Positions 1-11,391 of a stretch of DNA of 64,000 nucleotides are shown one piece after another. Both the position numbers and the translations under genes were made by a program. Positions within the stretch are counted from its first letter, which is position 1, and every line of letters starts with the position of its first letter. The DNA is from Taxillus chinensis (Eukaryota > Streptophyta > Magnoliopsida > Santalales > Loranthaceae): the NCBI GenBank assembly GCA_023512835.1, contig CM042092.1, forward strand, positions 4,179,293 to 4,243,292, written 5' to 3'. The notes under the pieces were generated by a model that was not told the DNA's origin, did not search any database, and was given only the letters and a program-made list of their open reading frames with translations.

Positions 1-527
1 TGGACTATCGTCTTGGGAGGATTTTGACTATTGATCATTTGAGGCGCCGGGTTTTTATTTTGGTTAGTCGGTGTTACATGTGCAAGTCTTCGTCGGAGCA
101 TGTGGATCATCTTTTCCTTCATTGCCCTTATGCTAGAGGTTTGTGGGATATGATTTTGGGTCTTTTTGGAATCCAGTGGGTGATGCCTTCATCTCTTCTC
201 GAGTTGTTTGCTGGTTGGTTGGACCGTGTGGGGCGGCATTCGGTGGTGTGGCGGACTGTCCCTCATCGTTTTCTTTAGAGTATTTGGCAGGAGAGGAATG
301 CACGTGTGTTTGATCATCGGGAGCAGTCCGCTGTTGAGCTATATTATATTTTTTTTCGTTATTTGGGTGATTGGTTGTATGCTTCGGGCGGGTTGCGTTT
401 TTTTTCCATTTGGGATGTTGTCAATGGATGCTTCTTTTGATCGGATTGTTGTCTTCACATTGTAATTTCGCATTCTCGCACACTTCTTGTGTGTGATAAT
501 AATAAATTTATTTTTACTTATAAAAAA
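1..527 (+). mobile_element. 3' end of an L1-like LINE (reverse transcriptase C-terminus)
   Basis: The reading frame from position 24 encodes the zinc-binding region found at the C-terminus of plant non-LTR reverse transcriptases: a cysteine pair (CYMC), then HVDHLFLHC about ten residues on. A stop codon at 276-278 interrupts it, but the same frame continues with the family-typical SIWQERNARVF stretch to about 438, so the copy is dead. It ends in an A-rich tail near 510-535 after an AATAAA-like stretch. The 5' part lies outside the window. Confidence 0.8.
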
Positions 528-1187
528 AAGAAGAGAAATTAGGGAGAGACATCTGTTCATCTTTGTACTCTTTATTTTACTGATTTTCTGGTTTATGGTG
601 GAATAATTGGATATACTATTTGTGAATTACTCCTCTACGATAGGGTAAGTACTTAATATCTTAGGGAATGATGTAACTTGGTTTATTATGTATTTTTATT
701 CGGTTGTTATCTATTGGATTATGAAACTCTATGATGAATGATCTTCGTGCCTAGTTCTTGTTTATTACTGGCTTTTTAAATATGAATTCAATTCTATCAT
801 TACTATCAGAAGAAGGATATTAGAGTGGATTTAAGACATTCACCATAGATTCTTGTATAAGTGTTCAAAAGATGTATAGGAAATTATGGGTTATAAGAGT
901 TAGAAAGATGTATTAAACTCTTGTAATCACTCTATGCTAGATTAATGTAATCTTAACGACATACTATAAAGAGATTTCTCAAGAATTAGTTGCATCCTTA
1001 TTTTAGGAATAGTAATGTTCAACAACATATATAAAATCAAAATTCAATTGAAGATGATATACCCATTCAATTTAGAAAAACCAAGTGGAATCAACCCTAA
1101 GAACTTTTAAACTTTCATATAAAATTTAGAAAAATTCTATAATTTGAAATCATTAGCCTAATCGAATTGCTACTTTGTTAGATTGAT

Positions 1188-1356
1188 TTTTTTTTACGGG
1201 TAATAATAAACTTTATTGAAAACAAAGTATACAAGAAGTGCACTAAGAGAGAAGTAACAAAAGAACAAGAAACAACAAATGAGCAATACCTAGCTCAAAA
1301 GGAACACCCATCAACAACATCCACAATACAAGAAAAACATGAACCCGAGGCAGAGA
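1188..1356 (-). mobile_element. 5'-truncated LINE tail with 19-bp target-site duplication
   Basis: The 169-bp insert begins with a T-run (a poly-A tail read on the other strand) and is flanked by identical 19-bp direct repeats at 1169-1187 and 1357-1375 (GCTACTTTGTTAGATTGAT). Read on the minus strand it ends in a segment resembling the tail of the LINE at 1-527 (CTTCTTGT..., then an ATAAA-type stretch). Poly-A tail, long target duplication and 5' truncation together mark target-primed reverse transcription. Confidence 0.85.
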
Positions 1357-1375
1357 GCTACTTTGTTAGATTGAT

Positions 1376-3650
1376 GGAAATTCATAATTATGTTTCTCTG
1401 GATAAAGTTAGGACTAACAAATTTTTGTATTTAGACCTTTAAGTTATGCTCTCCACAGGAATGATTTTGGATGATTAAATTGAAAATGCTTGGTTTTAAA
1501 CTTGGCTTGTACACTTTCAGTAGTATAAATAAAATAATCTTCATGATTAATCACAGCAATTTCCAATTTCATCTTTCAAAAATCTTACCTATGTTTCATT
1601 TGGCAGGTCTTCTTGAATGACTGAGATGAAATTAGGGTTGGTTGTTTCTTTCAATAGCGCTGAATTCCATTTCAGCTTCAGATTGTCACTCGGCACCTAC
1701 ATGTGTGCTCCTGTACTGTTCATCTTCAAATCTGACAGTTGTAAAAGAAGCGACCAATGTGGTGACCTGTTGATCTGGTCATAGACTAATCTGGTCTTGT
1801 GCTGATCTGAATGATTGCTGATCTGGTCATGTGTTGATCCAGTCAAGTCTCTTTCTGACTGGCTAAGTCTACTTGACCTGAACGATTGCTGATCTGTTCA
1901 GGCCTTCTACTTGATCCAGACGTTTGCTGATCTGGATTGGAACAACAAGCCTTCTCCTGGATCCAATAAGGTCTTCACCCAAATTGGAGCAACTAGCCTT
2001 CTCCTGAATCCGAACACACCTCACTCTCATCATACCTTTGCTCATTTATTCAACACTTAGTTCCAACAATCAGCCTGATCCAAAAAAACAGTTGAAACGT
2101 GTGCCCACCCTGTTAACTTTGAAGGTCAGATACAGTGATAACTCAAAGGCCATTCAGATTACAACTTAGCCTCTGTTGAGGTTTATTCTTCAACTAGTTA
2201 AGGTGTCCGAGCATAATTTGACTATCTCTCCTATCTCTACAAGCTCACTCAATTGAGATAAGTTATCCATATACATAAAATTTCAACTTTGTTGCTGTTA
2301 CTGCTTGCCCCTGTTAGTTGACAACAATTATAACCACATATAGTCAATGGGAACAGCAATGACTTTTATGTTCTTTCCACTCCTCTCCCTACCCATCCAC
2401 GTGGAAATTCTTCTGAAATTTTTACCACATATTGTTCCAAAGACTAACAAGATTTTTTTGGGCACCCATTGATGACAGGTTCATGGTGTCCTCAACTGGA
2501 TTAGTGTTCTTTTTCAGTGTGTTGGGTTGAACTGTCAGATATTAAAGATTTCTTTTCATTATTTTTCATATAGACGATCCATCCTAGCTAGTGCATGATA
2601 TCTTTTTGCACATGTTTTGTTAAATGCGTTGCCTTCCCACCTCCAATTGTCGAATAGAACTCACTGATATCTGGACTTCTTTTGCAGCATTGAGAATTGC
2701 AAATAATTATATCTAGGATTACTGCTCAACAGAATCCTTAATGGGTTCCACTTGCCGTGCATCTCTGCACACTGAAAAACAACTGTTTGACTGAGATTCC
2801 AGCTTTTGTTCAGCTGTTTCTGACTGCCCTGTCAGTTATATTTGATTCTCTGTGACTACATGATCCTACACCATGAAGCCTGGGAAAATACAATTGAATA
2901 TTCTAGGACTCCCTCTGGTTTTGAGTCTTCCTTCATTTGGAGACCTTAAGAAAATCACTCCTCATGTAGCTATTTATACTATTGAGGCTCTAAGGTCAAT
3001 TGGTTGACTATGGAGTTGTGCCCCTTTTTCATCTTGTGTAAAAAAACTAGAGTCCATGGCTTGTTTGTGAGTTGTGGGAACTTTATAACATAATGGACTC
3101 AGGTGTGGTGAGAAGTGTTTGTAATGTGTGTGGTGTGAGTTTTGTGGTTTATATGTTGTATGGGTTGATTTTGAGTTCTTTGTCTCCCCCTCATCAATCT
3201 ACACCCTAAGACAGGCTTTAGGAGCCATCATAAATCTGTACTTGTTCGATGAAGATTCAATTACATTAGAATATATAAGCTCTTATTTTGTATGTCTTAG
3301 TGGGCTGGGGTCATTTACCTATCTGGTTAGTTAGTCTATGGAGTAAGGAGCAAGTCCGTGATCTTTATATGAATGTGTGCAAAGATCTCTCTACGTCTCT
3401 TTCTACAAAACACTGCATGCACTTTAACAAATAACTGCATTATCAGTTTTACTGTCACATATCTCTGAGATTGTCGCTATGTTTGTGTGATTTCTTGATG
3501 AGCCAATTGTAAATAGAAATGAAATCTGTGTTTTTTTGTTATTTCTTTATCCTTTTGGGTTGAAGACAAATTAAATATTAATTTTATGCTTGGTGAAACT
3601 CAAGAACAAATAGTATGCCATATATCTAAGTTTGATTTTAAAATGTCTAG
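1376..3650. other. AT-rich intergenic DNA with a GATCTG-rich patch
   Basis: No open frame with recognisable content. Around 1770-1940 the words TGATCTG and GATCTGGTCA recur many times at irregular spacing, which looks like a decayed low-order repeat. Short frames at 3128-3334 have no recognisable family features. Confidence 0.4.
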
Positions 3651-3814
3651 GAGGGAACAGTAATAAAACTAAGCAGTCAAATGAAGGTGATTTCTGGAAT
3701 TTCAAGGCAGAGGAGGAACCAGTTGATTACAATGAAGAACTATTTGCAATGTGCATGAGACGATTCTTGTACATACGATGTTATGAATGTTTTGAATTTC
3801 TAGCTGCAGTCAAG
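3651..3814 (+). pseudogene. exon-like segment of an unidentified gene
   Basis: Between a CTAG acceptor (3647-3650) and a possible GTGAAT donor (3815) lie 54 open codons of ordinary, non-repetitive protein character, with motifs such as GDFWNFKAEEEPVDYNEELF. I do not recognise the family. It lies on the same strand as the exon-like segments at 18882 and 27803-28697 and could belong to the same ancient gene, but nothing visible proves that. It could also be a lone gene fragment. Confidence 0.3.
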
Positions 3815-4696
3815 GTGAATAGATGTTTTGCTGTTTCATCGACTATCTTAAATGATTTTCTGACAGATACCGTCTTAACATTAAATTCTTAATATAAAGT
3901 AATAGTAAGTTTGGTTTTTGGATGCAATATGGTTTAGTCTTTCACAAGTGTTAATAAAAACATGTTTTTTTGTTCACATTATACAGAGTTTAGTTTAGTC
4001 TTTCACACGCTTGGCAATAGACCCACATTGTTTTGAAACTGTAGTTTGTTTTCTAATTATAACTATTTTTTTATTAAATGAGCCAGCAATATGGTGTCTC
4101 ATTTAAGCACAACACTTCATAAGAGATGGGAGTCAAGGATCCCATCTGAAAAAGGTGCATTACTACAATTTATAACATCTAGCGTTGAAGCCCAGCTCAT
4201 TCTTCACTTTCTGAATCCTGTTTTCTTGCCCCTCAAAAAGTCAGAAGATTCCTTCCACGCCAGGTAACCCCAACAACAGTCATGGGCAGTGCATTAATGA
4301 AATCATTGGTCCTCCCATGTACCTCCCCCTCTTTCCAGACTTTCATTTTCTTGTCCACCTGCTCCTGCTGCACCTAAACTAGACTTAACTGCATGCACAT
4401 GAAACTTCACAGGTGGCTCATCCAATAATAATGTAGCAAGAAACCCTTAACATGCTTCCCTGTTTGCTTGCACAACGTCTGCCTAGTCACCACTGGGACT
4501 TCCTGCTTTTGAAGCGGATTAATAGTCAAAATCCTGCCCCAGGCCTCCTAAGCAAAGAAGGTCATCTTAGGAGGGATTGTGACCCTCCAAATAATCCTCT
4601 AGTACTATGCACCACTGCTTCCCCAGTCCTCCCTAGGTGTATGATTCTCAAAAATCATTTCACCAAAAAAGCATCGTTCTTGCCACCTTGCCACAT
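3815..4696. other. intergenic DNA, no supported gene
   Basis: Unremarkable mixed-composition DNA. A frame at 4452-4721 is open, but apart from a chance-like GHLRRDC string it shows no family features. Confidence 0.4.
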
Positions 4697-4803
4697 AAGG
4701 TTTGATAGAATATACCAATAAATCATCATCCTCCTCATCCTAATGTGTGGGAGGAGGAGAAAACGAAAAAAAAGGCTCTCTTCTATGAAAGTAATATCAA
4801 TTG
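4697..4803 (-). mobile_element. short Copia polyprotein fragment
   Basis: About 105 bp closely matches 15411-15500, which lies in the linker upstream of reverse transcriptase in a minus-strand Copia element. Both share the string GATAGAATA(T/C)ACCAATAA and then the reverse complement of the conserved VTF(I/H)EE motif. Nothing recognisable from Copia flanks it. Confidence 0.6.
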
Positions 4804-5806
4804 GGCTAGTCCTACTCTAACATGGTATCGTACAACAGAGAAAAAAAGTGAGGAATTCCTTAATCCCTCTATCCTAATGAGACATTCTAATGCCAACCTC
4901 GCTGAAGCGCCCCAACTGCCATGGCCTGGTTTAAGGCAAGACCATGTAATGATGAGAAGGCACCAACCATCGTCTTTAAAAGATAGGGTATCTCTCACGC
5001 TTGGCATGCACTACATTTACTAAAAAAATGTATAGCACTCTTCACCCAAACATTTCCACAACCCCAACTCCATGGGGTTGCCTTGAAGACCACAAGATCC
5101 ATTTGCCATGGGTCACCCTAAAAATAGCCAAGTTTGAAGCCAGGAAATTGTGGTCACCATTGTAAGAGAATATAAAATTATCCAAGCACAAATTTTAACT
5201 AATTTCATTATAATAAAACTTTACAACATCCTTCGTGACTTCATTTTTTAAAATTCTATCATAACTACCTCTTTATCAATGCCATTGAAAGTGTGAAGCT
5301 TCGGTTTAAATGCCTAAGGAGCGAGCCAAGTGAACTTTCGGATCAACTAAAGTGCATGTTGCGATTTAAATAATCTTTTGGTTTCATGTTGATGGAGTTG
5401 GTCATGAGTACTTTCGGTTTTAATGCTCTTGGAACTTTTGGTAGAAAAGAGTGGAGTTGCGGTTTGGCGAGTGGCTACAACTTGCAGTCAAATTGGCAAG
5501 GCATCATTGAATGCTAAGTTTGTAAGAGAATAGACAGCCTAGTTGGTAAGAAAATGTTTTTATATATTTAAAATGATTTCCAATACATATAAGCATAAAT
5601 ATTGATAATATTACAAAATTTAGCGAAATAAAAGAATATGACTCACAAAGTATAAGTTCAAGCATAAATATCCCAAAACCTAATCATTTGTCACTCAAGT
5701 ACAAACTGAAGCATAAATATTACAAAATTCTACTATTTTGTCATTCGTTGTTCTAAGTATAATATTCATTCACTATAAAAATTAATTTGATTAGGTGATT
5801 GGTTTG

Positions 5807-5811
5807 ACCTC
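5807..5811. repeat. target-site duplication ACCTC (left)
   Basis: The 5-bp direct repeat ACCTC directly borders the left LTR. The identical copy lies at 11556-11560 beside the right LTR. Five bases is the usual Copia target duplication. Confidence 0.9.
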
Positions 5812-5964
5812 TGTTGAAGAAATGGTAATCTGTTTCATATATCTTGAATACATAACATACAACCTATATATATAGGATACAAAGGCCATTTATGGTAATA
5901 CCAGTATGGTATATCCATGAATGCGTACACATGCCTATTATGGTAATCCCAATATGATTGTAAC

Positions 5965-6000
<36 letters not shown>

Positions 6001-6035
6001 AGTTGCATATGGAATGTAACGTACGCGTTGTAACA
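5812..6035 (-). repeat. Copia LTR (3' LTR of the element) with poly-C expansion
   Basis: It aligns with 11392-11555 from TGTTGAAG to GTTGTAACA but is about 60 bp longer, because an insert containing 35 consecutive C residues (5966-6000) follows CCCAATATG. The right LTR has no such tract. Confidence 0.9.
5966..6000 (+). repeat. 35-nt poly-C homopolymer inside the left LTR
   Basis: An uninterrupted C run within one LTR of an otherwise nearly identical pair. It arose after insertion or is a sequencing or assembly artefact. Confidence 0.95.
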
Positions 6036-6050
6036 CTCCCAAACTCAATT
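6036..6050 (-). other. polypurine tract of the Copia element
   Basis: On the minus strand the sequence GAGTTTGGGAG ends exactly at the LTR start TGTTAC, the expected place for second-strand priming. It is weaker in purines than the usual GAGGGGGAG of this superfamily. Confidence 0.6.
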
Positions 6051-6085
6051 TATTGTTTTGTCCCTTTTCCAAAATGACAACAACC

Positions 6086-8002
6086 TCATTTTGTCCTCAT
6101 TGGATTGGATGCAATATAGATAGCCGATTGACTATCACAATGCAACACTGAGGAACACGAAGAAGATAAGCCAATTTCGGATAATAACATGGTCAACCAT
6201 GTCAGTTCACCTGCTGTATGTGCCATTGCTCTGTATTCAGCCTCTGCACTAGATCTCGACACAACGGGTTGTTTCTTACTCTTCCATGCCACAAGATTTC
6301 CACTAAGAAACACGCAATACCCAGTAATGGACCGTCTATCGATCGGACAGCTTGCCCAATCAGCATCGGAATAACCGTGAATATTGAGGTCACGCTGCTT
6401 TGTAAACAGAAGACCACGTCCTGGTGCCCCTTTCAAGTACTTCACAATCCGTAAGACTGCATTCCAATGGGTAATGCGAGGAGCACTCATGAACTGGCTT
6501 ACAGTACTCACGGCAAAGGAAATATCTGGTCGAGTAACAGTCAAATAGTTCAACTTCCAAACTAAGCACCGATATTGTGCAGGATTACGTAATAAATCAC
6601 CATGTTCTGAATCCAGTCGGACAGCAGGATCCATAGGCGAATCAGCCGGTCGAACTCCTAAGTAGCCAACCTCAGTAAGAATGTCAAGCACATATTTTCG
6701 TTGGCACAAAGAGATAGAATGACCTGAGTAGGCCACCTCGATCCCCAAGAAATACCGCAATCGACCGAGATCCTTAGTGCAAAACTCAACTTGAAGGAAA
6801 CGCTTCAAACGTTGAATGCCGACTGCATCACTACCCGTAATAACAATATCATCAACATATACAACTAAGAGAACACAACCAGTAGCAGAAGAGGAGCTAA
6901 ACACAGAATGATCAACGCCACATTGTCGCAGTCCAAATCGAACAAGAGCAGTACTGAAACGGCCAAACCAGGCTCGTGGTGACTGTTTTAACCCATAGAG
7001 AGCTTGCGAAGACGACAAACCAGATCCTCCCCCTGAGCAACAAACCCAGGTGGTTGCTCCATATAAACTTCTTCAGCAAGGTCGCCATGGAGAAATGCAT
7101 TCTTGACATCGAGTTGATGAAGAGTCCAACCATAATGAACAGCTAACGAAATGAACACTCGAACAGAGGGAATCTTGGCAACAGGAGAAAACGTGTCATC
7201 ATAATCGACACCATAAACCTGAGTGTAGCCTTTAGCAACCAGGCGAGCCTTAATCGGTCAATGGAGCCATCGGGATGGACTTTCACAAGTAAACACCCAC
7301 CGACAACCCACAACATGCTTATGAGAAAGGCGGCGGGGTGAGAACCCAAGTTTCATTAGTAACAAAAGCCTGCATTTCATCTTCCATAGCACGGCGCCAC
7401 CCAGGATGAGCGAGAGCATCTGCAACACTGCGAGGCACATCCACAGACGAAAGAGAAGAAACAAAAGCAGAAAAGGATGGGGACAATCGAGCAGTGGTGA
7501 CAAAGTCAGACATAGGATAACGAGAGCGTAAAAGACCAAGATAAGAAACAAACCGATCAAGAGGGCGACCAACACAGAACGAGTACCTTTACGTTGGGCA
7601 ATAGGTAGATCAAGAGGCGGTGGCGGACCAGAAGACGGGACGTCGATCGAGGGGCAGAAACCTCGGGAAGTGGAGCAGTGTGTCCGTCGTCGATACGTTT
7701 GCCCCTGTAAACGGATCCAAAGGTGGAGAACTCCTGTCAGGAAAGGCAGACTCATCTTCAGGAATGGGCGAAACAGAGTAGGAAGCACCAAAGCGGGAGT
7801 TTTCTTTGGGTGCGGAAGAAGAGGAATAATAGGGCAAAGCCTCATGAAAAGTGACATCACGAGAAACATAAACCCGATGACGAGAGGGATCATAACACCG
7901 ATATCCTTTTTGAGTATGTGAATAGCCTACGAATATGCATTTAATGGCACGGGGATCCAACTTATCTCGACCAGGTCCAAGATCCGCACAAAACAAACAC
8001 AC
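6086..8002 (-). pseudogene. Copia linker, reverse transcriptase and RNase H (frameshifted)
   Basis: In element order: the integrase-RT linker with DVTFHEALPYYSSS (near 7880), the RT N-terminus with HPGWRRAMEDEM (near 7400), a frameshifted stretch with [20 protein letters not shown] (near 7080), then [16 protein letters not shown], the catalytic YVDDIVITG and RNase H with SDADWAS and SSAEAEYRAM (7018-6086). Frame changes occur near 7610, 7320 and 7020. The RNase H tail is cut short: it jumps from IASNP to a few residues and a stop, so the usual conserved HIEVDCHF region is deleted. The enzyme would copy the retrotransposon RNA into DNA; this copy cannot make it intact. Confidence 0.9.
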
Positions 8003-8634
8003 CCAAACACACGAAGGGGAAGACAGAAAAGGGGGTTACTAGGATAAAGAATAGAATAAGGAACACGGCCATGAAGGACAGAAGAGGGAAGACGGTTAAT
8101 CAAATAACACGCAGTAAGAACAGCAAATCCCCACAGATATTTAGGCAGATGCATATGTACTAGTAAACAACGGGAAATATCAAGTAGATGACGGTTCTTC
8201 CGTTCTACAACTCCATTTTGTTGAGAAGTATAAGAACAAGAGGTTTGATGAACTATACCTTGAGAGACAAGAAACGGTTGAAACCCCGAGGAGGAGCTTA
8301 AATACTCTTTTGCATTATCAGATCGCAAACACTTCACAGAAACCTGAAACTGTGTTTGCACTTCAAAATAAAATTTCTGAAAACAAGAAAAGACTTCGAT
8401 TCGATCTTTTAGTAAGTATAACCAAGTCATACGAGAATAATTGTCGACAAAGGTAACAAAATATCTAAAACCAGAGAAAGCTGATACAGGACATGGACCC
8501 CATATGTCCGAATGAACCAAGGCAAAGGGCGTGTCTACCCGATTGATGTGACGGGAAGGAAAGGACACACGATGATGTTTACCTAACTCACATGTTTCAC
8601 AAGGTAGAGTCTTAACAGACACAAGAAATTCCAT
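7927..8634 (-). pseudogene. Copia integrase core
   Basis: The frame contains CETCELGKHHRVSF from the zinc-binding end, then the catalytic-core signature ALVHSDIWGP, FVTFVDNYSRMTWLY, LRSDNAKEY and SQQNGVVERKNRHLLD, which hold the D,D,E residues of retroviral-type integrases. The preceding LGHPS motif lies in the same frame just upstream (near 8670), whereas the protease ORF is offset, so a frameshift separates protease from integrase. The end of this ORF drifts into another frame near 8000. Confidence 0.9.
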
Positions 8635-8666
8635 GATTGACTGGAGAGTGCGAAGGGAAGGATGAC

Positions 8667-9567
8667 CTAAACAACAATGTAAGCGATAAACATCGGAAGA
8701 ATCTTGGGCAAACGTAGCACGGTTGCGAGAGGACGAGCTTTATTAAAATAATAGAGGCCATTAGCTTCAGTGCCCCCACCAATCATCCGTCCAGTCTTCA
8801 GATCCTGAAAAACACAACCAGAGGATGAGAAGGTTATAGAACAATTGAGTGATTTAGTTAAGGAACTAACAGATATCAAGTTATACGGTGAGTGTGGTAA
8901 GTGTAAAACGGACGAGAGTGAAAGCGAGGGACTTAATTGAGTGGTTCCAGTGCCTGTGACAGATGTTTGTGAACCATCAGCAAAGGTAACAGGAAGTGAT
9001 GAAGTGGGTGGTGAAGTTTGAAAACAGGACAAGAGGGTAGAGTTACCAGTCATATGATGAGTGGCACCGGAATCTATCACCCAGGCATCAGGTGTGGAAG
9101 AAAGTAAACAAGAAGAACTACCTGTAGGTTGAGATGCCAAAGCAGCAGTGGTTGCAGAAGCCTTAGTCATTTGGGCAGCGCCTACCAAAGAATCATAAGT
9201 AGCACGTGACAGTGTTACTGGTCCAAACGTAGACGACATGGACTCTGTAGTAACCTCCATAGCAGGGCTCGACTCATTAACCCTAGCATATGCCATATGT
9301 GCAGGGCGTAATTCAGGATGAAGAGTATAACAATAGGATTCTGTATGTCCAACCTTTTTGCAATGTGTACAGAATCGTTGTGTCCGGCCACCAGGTGGAA
9401 CATAAGCACCACGAGCGACGACTCCTAGATTACGATCGCCACGACCGCCGCGACCACGTATATCACGCCCCCGACCACGGTGGCCTCCAGGGACATGTGT
9501 CACCATGGCAGATGACTCAGAAGAAACAGAAGGAGTGAGTGAAGCCTTCGTTTCCGCAGTGTAGCGA
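8667..9567 (-). pseudogene. Copia gag C-terminus, zinc knuckle and aspartic protease
   Basis: Just below the hAT insertion the frame resumes gag: an RGRGRDIRGRGGRGD basic stretch, the CCHC knuckle CTHCKKVGHTESYC (near 9350), then the protease active site VIDSGATHHMT (near 9055) and the GAG-pre-integrase region FQDLKTGRMIGGG (near 8780). Arithmetic on the 658-bp insertion plus duplication shows this frame is continuous with the gag ORF at 10234-10809 once the insertion is discounted. Confidence 0.9.
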
Positions 9568-9575
9568 AGGATTCG
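9568..9575. repeat. hAT target-site duplication AGGATTCG (left)
   Basis: The 8-bp direct repeat AGGATTCG is present again at 10226-10233. Eight bases is the hAT hallmark. Confidence 0.9.
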
Positions 9576-10225
9576 TAGGGATGGCAACGGGGCCGATCGG
9601 GACCGGGTAGTGAGTGACCCGATCCCGCCCCGAACATATAAGATAAATACCCGAACCCGCCCCGCCCCGCCCCGAAATTCTGGACTCTGGACGGCCGGTG
9701 GTTCTACAGATCTACGGCGACGGCGACAGGAACAACCTACGGAACGGCGTCGCAGGAACGATCTACGGCAACACTGCTGATTTTAGACGGCGACGACGAC
9801 CAGGCTGGTTTTGGACGGCGACGGCGACAGGGCTTGCTATGGTTTTAGATCGATCGAGGACAGACTACGATCAAGAAGAAGGCTCTTGCTGTTGATCGAT
9901 CGAGGACAGACTACGATCGAGAGGAAGGGCAAAGGGATGGAGAAGTCGCTGCCTCGCTGGACGGCCGCTGGACTGCAGTCTCGTCGCTTGACTCTCGTTC
10001 GACCGAAGTGAGAGGAGACGACGAGCCGTGTGAATTGGTGAGGTAAGGAAAAACCTAAATAATTATGTTTAATATCCTTTATATATCAAAACCCTAAATT
10101 TATATCGGGGCGGGTCGGGGCGGGTCGAGCAATATCCGATCCCGACCCTAAGTTCTATCGGGGCGGGTAAAACCCGATCGGGTCGGGGCGGGTCGGGGCG
10201 GGTCGGGCTATAATTGCCATCCCTA
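9576..10225. mobile_element. non-autonomous hAT transposon nested in Copia gag
   Basis: This 650-bp insert has 12-bp perfect terminal inverted repeats (TAGGGATGGCAA at 9576-9587 and its complement at 10214-10225) and an 8-bp target duplication, AGGATTCG. It codes for no transposase. Subterminal zones are packed with GGGGCGGGTC-type units on both sides. The middle holds a 25-bp direct repeat (9848-9872 and 9894-9918) and GACGGCGAC repeats. It interrupts gag after ...FSRILR and is younger than the host Copia element. Confidence 0.93.
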
Positions 10226-10233
10226 AGGATTCG

Positions 10234-10809
10234 CGAGAAAACTTCATCAATAGATGGAAGAGACCGCTCACAAATGACTTGACGCCTAAGGTCGGAATGA
10301 GAGGGTCCCAACCCTTTAAGAAACAACATAACAAACATGTCCTCCTGTCGCTTTGTCAGTACATCGACCTCCATAGTGGGTGGTAAAAAAGTATCAAGTC
10401 GCTGTCGAAGCGATGTAAAGGTGGAATAAAACTCTAGTAGAGTTTGACCGCCAAGCTGAAGATCAAATAATTCCCCCCATGTATCACAGACACGCTGCAG
10501 ATTATCCTTGCCAGCGTACATTAAGGCACACTTATCCCAAATACCTTTGGCAGATTTACACGGCATAAACTGCGGTACCAACCGTGGTTCCATGCTATTC
10601 CATAGTTGAGTTCGAAGGATGGCATCGCCTTTGGTCCATTTAGCTTTGGCCTCCACAGTGGAACCAATCGGGGGGCTATCAGCATACAGATATGGTGCTT
10701 GATCAGTAGCCAAAGCATAAACTTCAACTGCTGTAGACCAAGGCACATAATTGGATCCATCTAACTTCACTGAAGCCAATTGAAGAGGCGATGGATGGGT
10801 TGTATTCAT
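10234..10809 (-). pseudogene. Copia gag N-terminal part (UBN2-type)
   Basis: The ORF starts at an ATG (10809) with MNTTHPSPLQLASVKLDGSNYVPWS, the typical beginning of plant Copia gag, followed by LWNSMEPRL, KGIWDKCALMYAGKDN and FYSTFTSLRQRLD. Gag proteins package the element RNA in cytoplasmic particles. The frame continues past 10234 only into hAT sequence; the true continuation lies at 9567 and below. Confidence 0.9.
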
Positions 10810-11069
10810 GACTTAAAACAGAAGCAATAACAAAAAATATACCGAAACAGTAAATCCCATAATATTTAACACAAGCACCAACGTGACCTGTAGAAAGTCA
10901 CCGAGATTGCGACAGACCCACGGGAGACCATCTTGCGTCACCGAGATCATGCGCCAGGAGCTATCTCGTCGAACACGAGATCTGGATCGTGCGCCAGTCG
11001 TCGAACGCGAGCTCTGGATCGTGCGCCAGTGGGGCTATCTCGTCGAACGCGAGCTTGGGACGCTGTCAT

Positions 11070-11198
11070 CGTACGTCGTCGGACACTGTCATCGCGTGTT
11101 GTTGGACGCCGTCGTTGCGTGTCGTCGGACGCCTTCGCCGTGCGTTGTCGGGCGCCTGTGTCGCGAGTCGTCGGGCGCCTTCGTCACGCGTTGTCGCC
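11070..11198 (+). repeat. 23-bp tandem repeat in the Copia leader
   Basis: At least five head-to-tail units of 23 bp follow the pattern CGYGYGTCGTCGGACGCCNTC, with a partial sixth. They lie between the primer-binding site and gag. Just upstream, GAGCTCTGGATCGTGCGCCA-like units are also duplicated (10975-11035). Confidence 0.8.
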
Positions 11199-11379
11199 TA
11201 CCACCAGCAGTAGCCAACGTCCAAACGACCGTGAAGACGTCAACCCTTCATCGAACGACGCGTCGTCACCACCAGAGAGGTCGAGCGTCACCTAGCGCCG
11301 TTGTCAGACGCAAAGGCTGTGGCCGACCGTCGTCGACAGACGCAGAGGAGTTGTATGACTGTGTCTCCGTTACGGTCTA

Positions 11380-11391
11380 GCGTTGATACCA
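11380..11391 (-). other. primer-binding site, initiator-Met tRNA type
   Basis: On the minus strand, TGGTATCAACGC directly follows the LTR. It resembles TGGTATCAGAGC, the complement of the plant initiator methionine tRNA 3' end used by most Copia elements. Confidence 0.85.

Noticed and set aside
4452..4721. Gag zinc knuckle (GHLRRDC)
   Set aside because: The two upstream cysteines are missing and no other gag motif surrounds it.
10883..11380. Arg-rich 165-aa ORF
   Set aside because: It is a reading of the GC-rich tandem-repeat leader, antisense to the Copia element.
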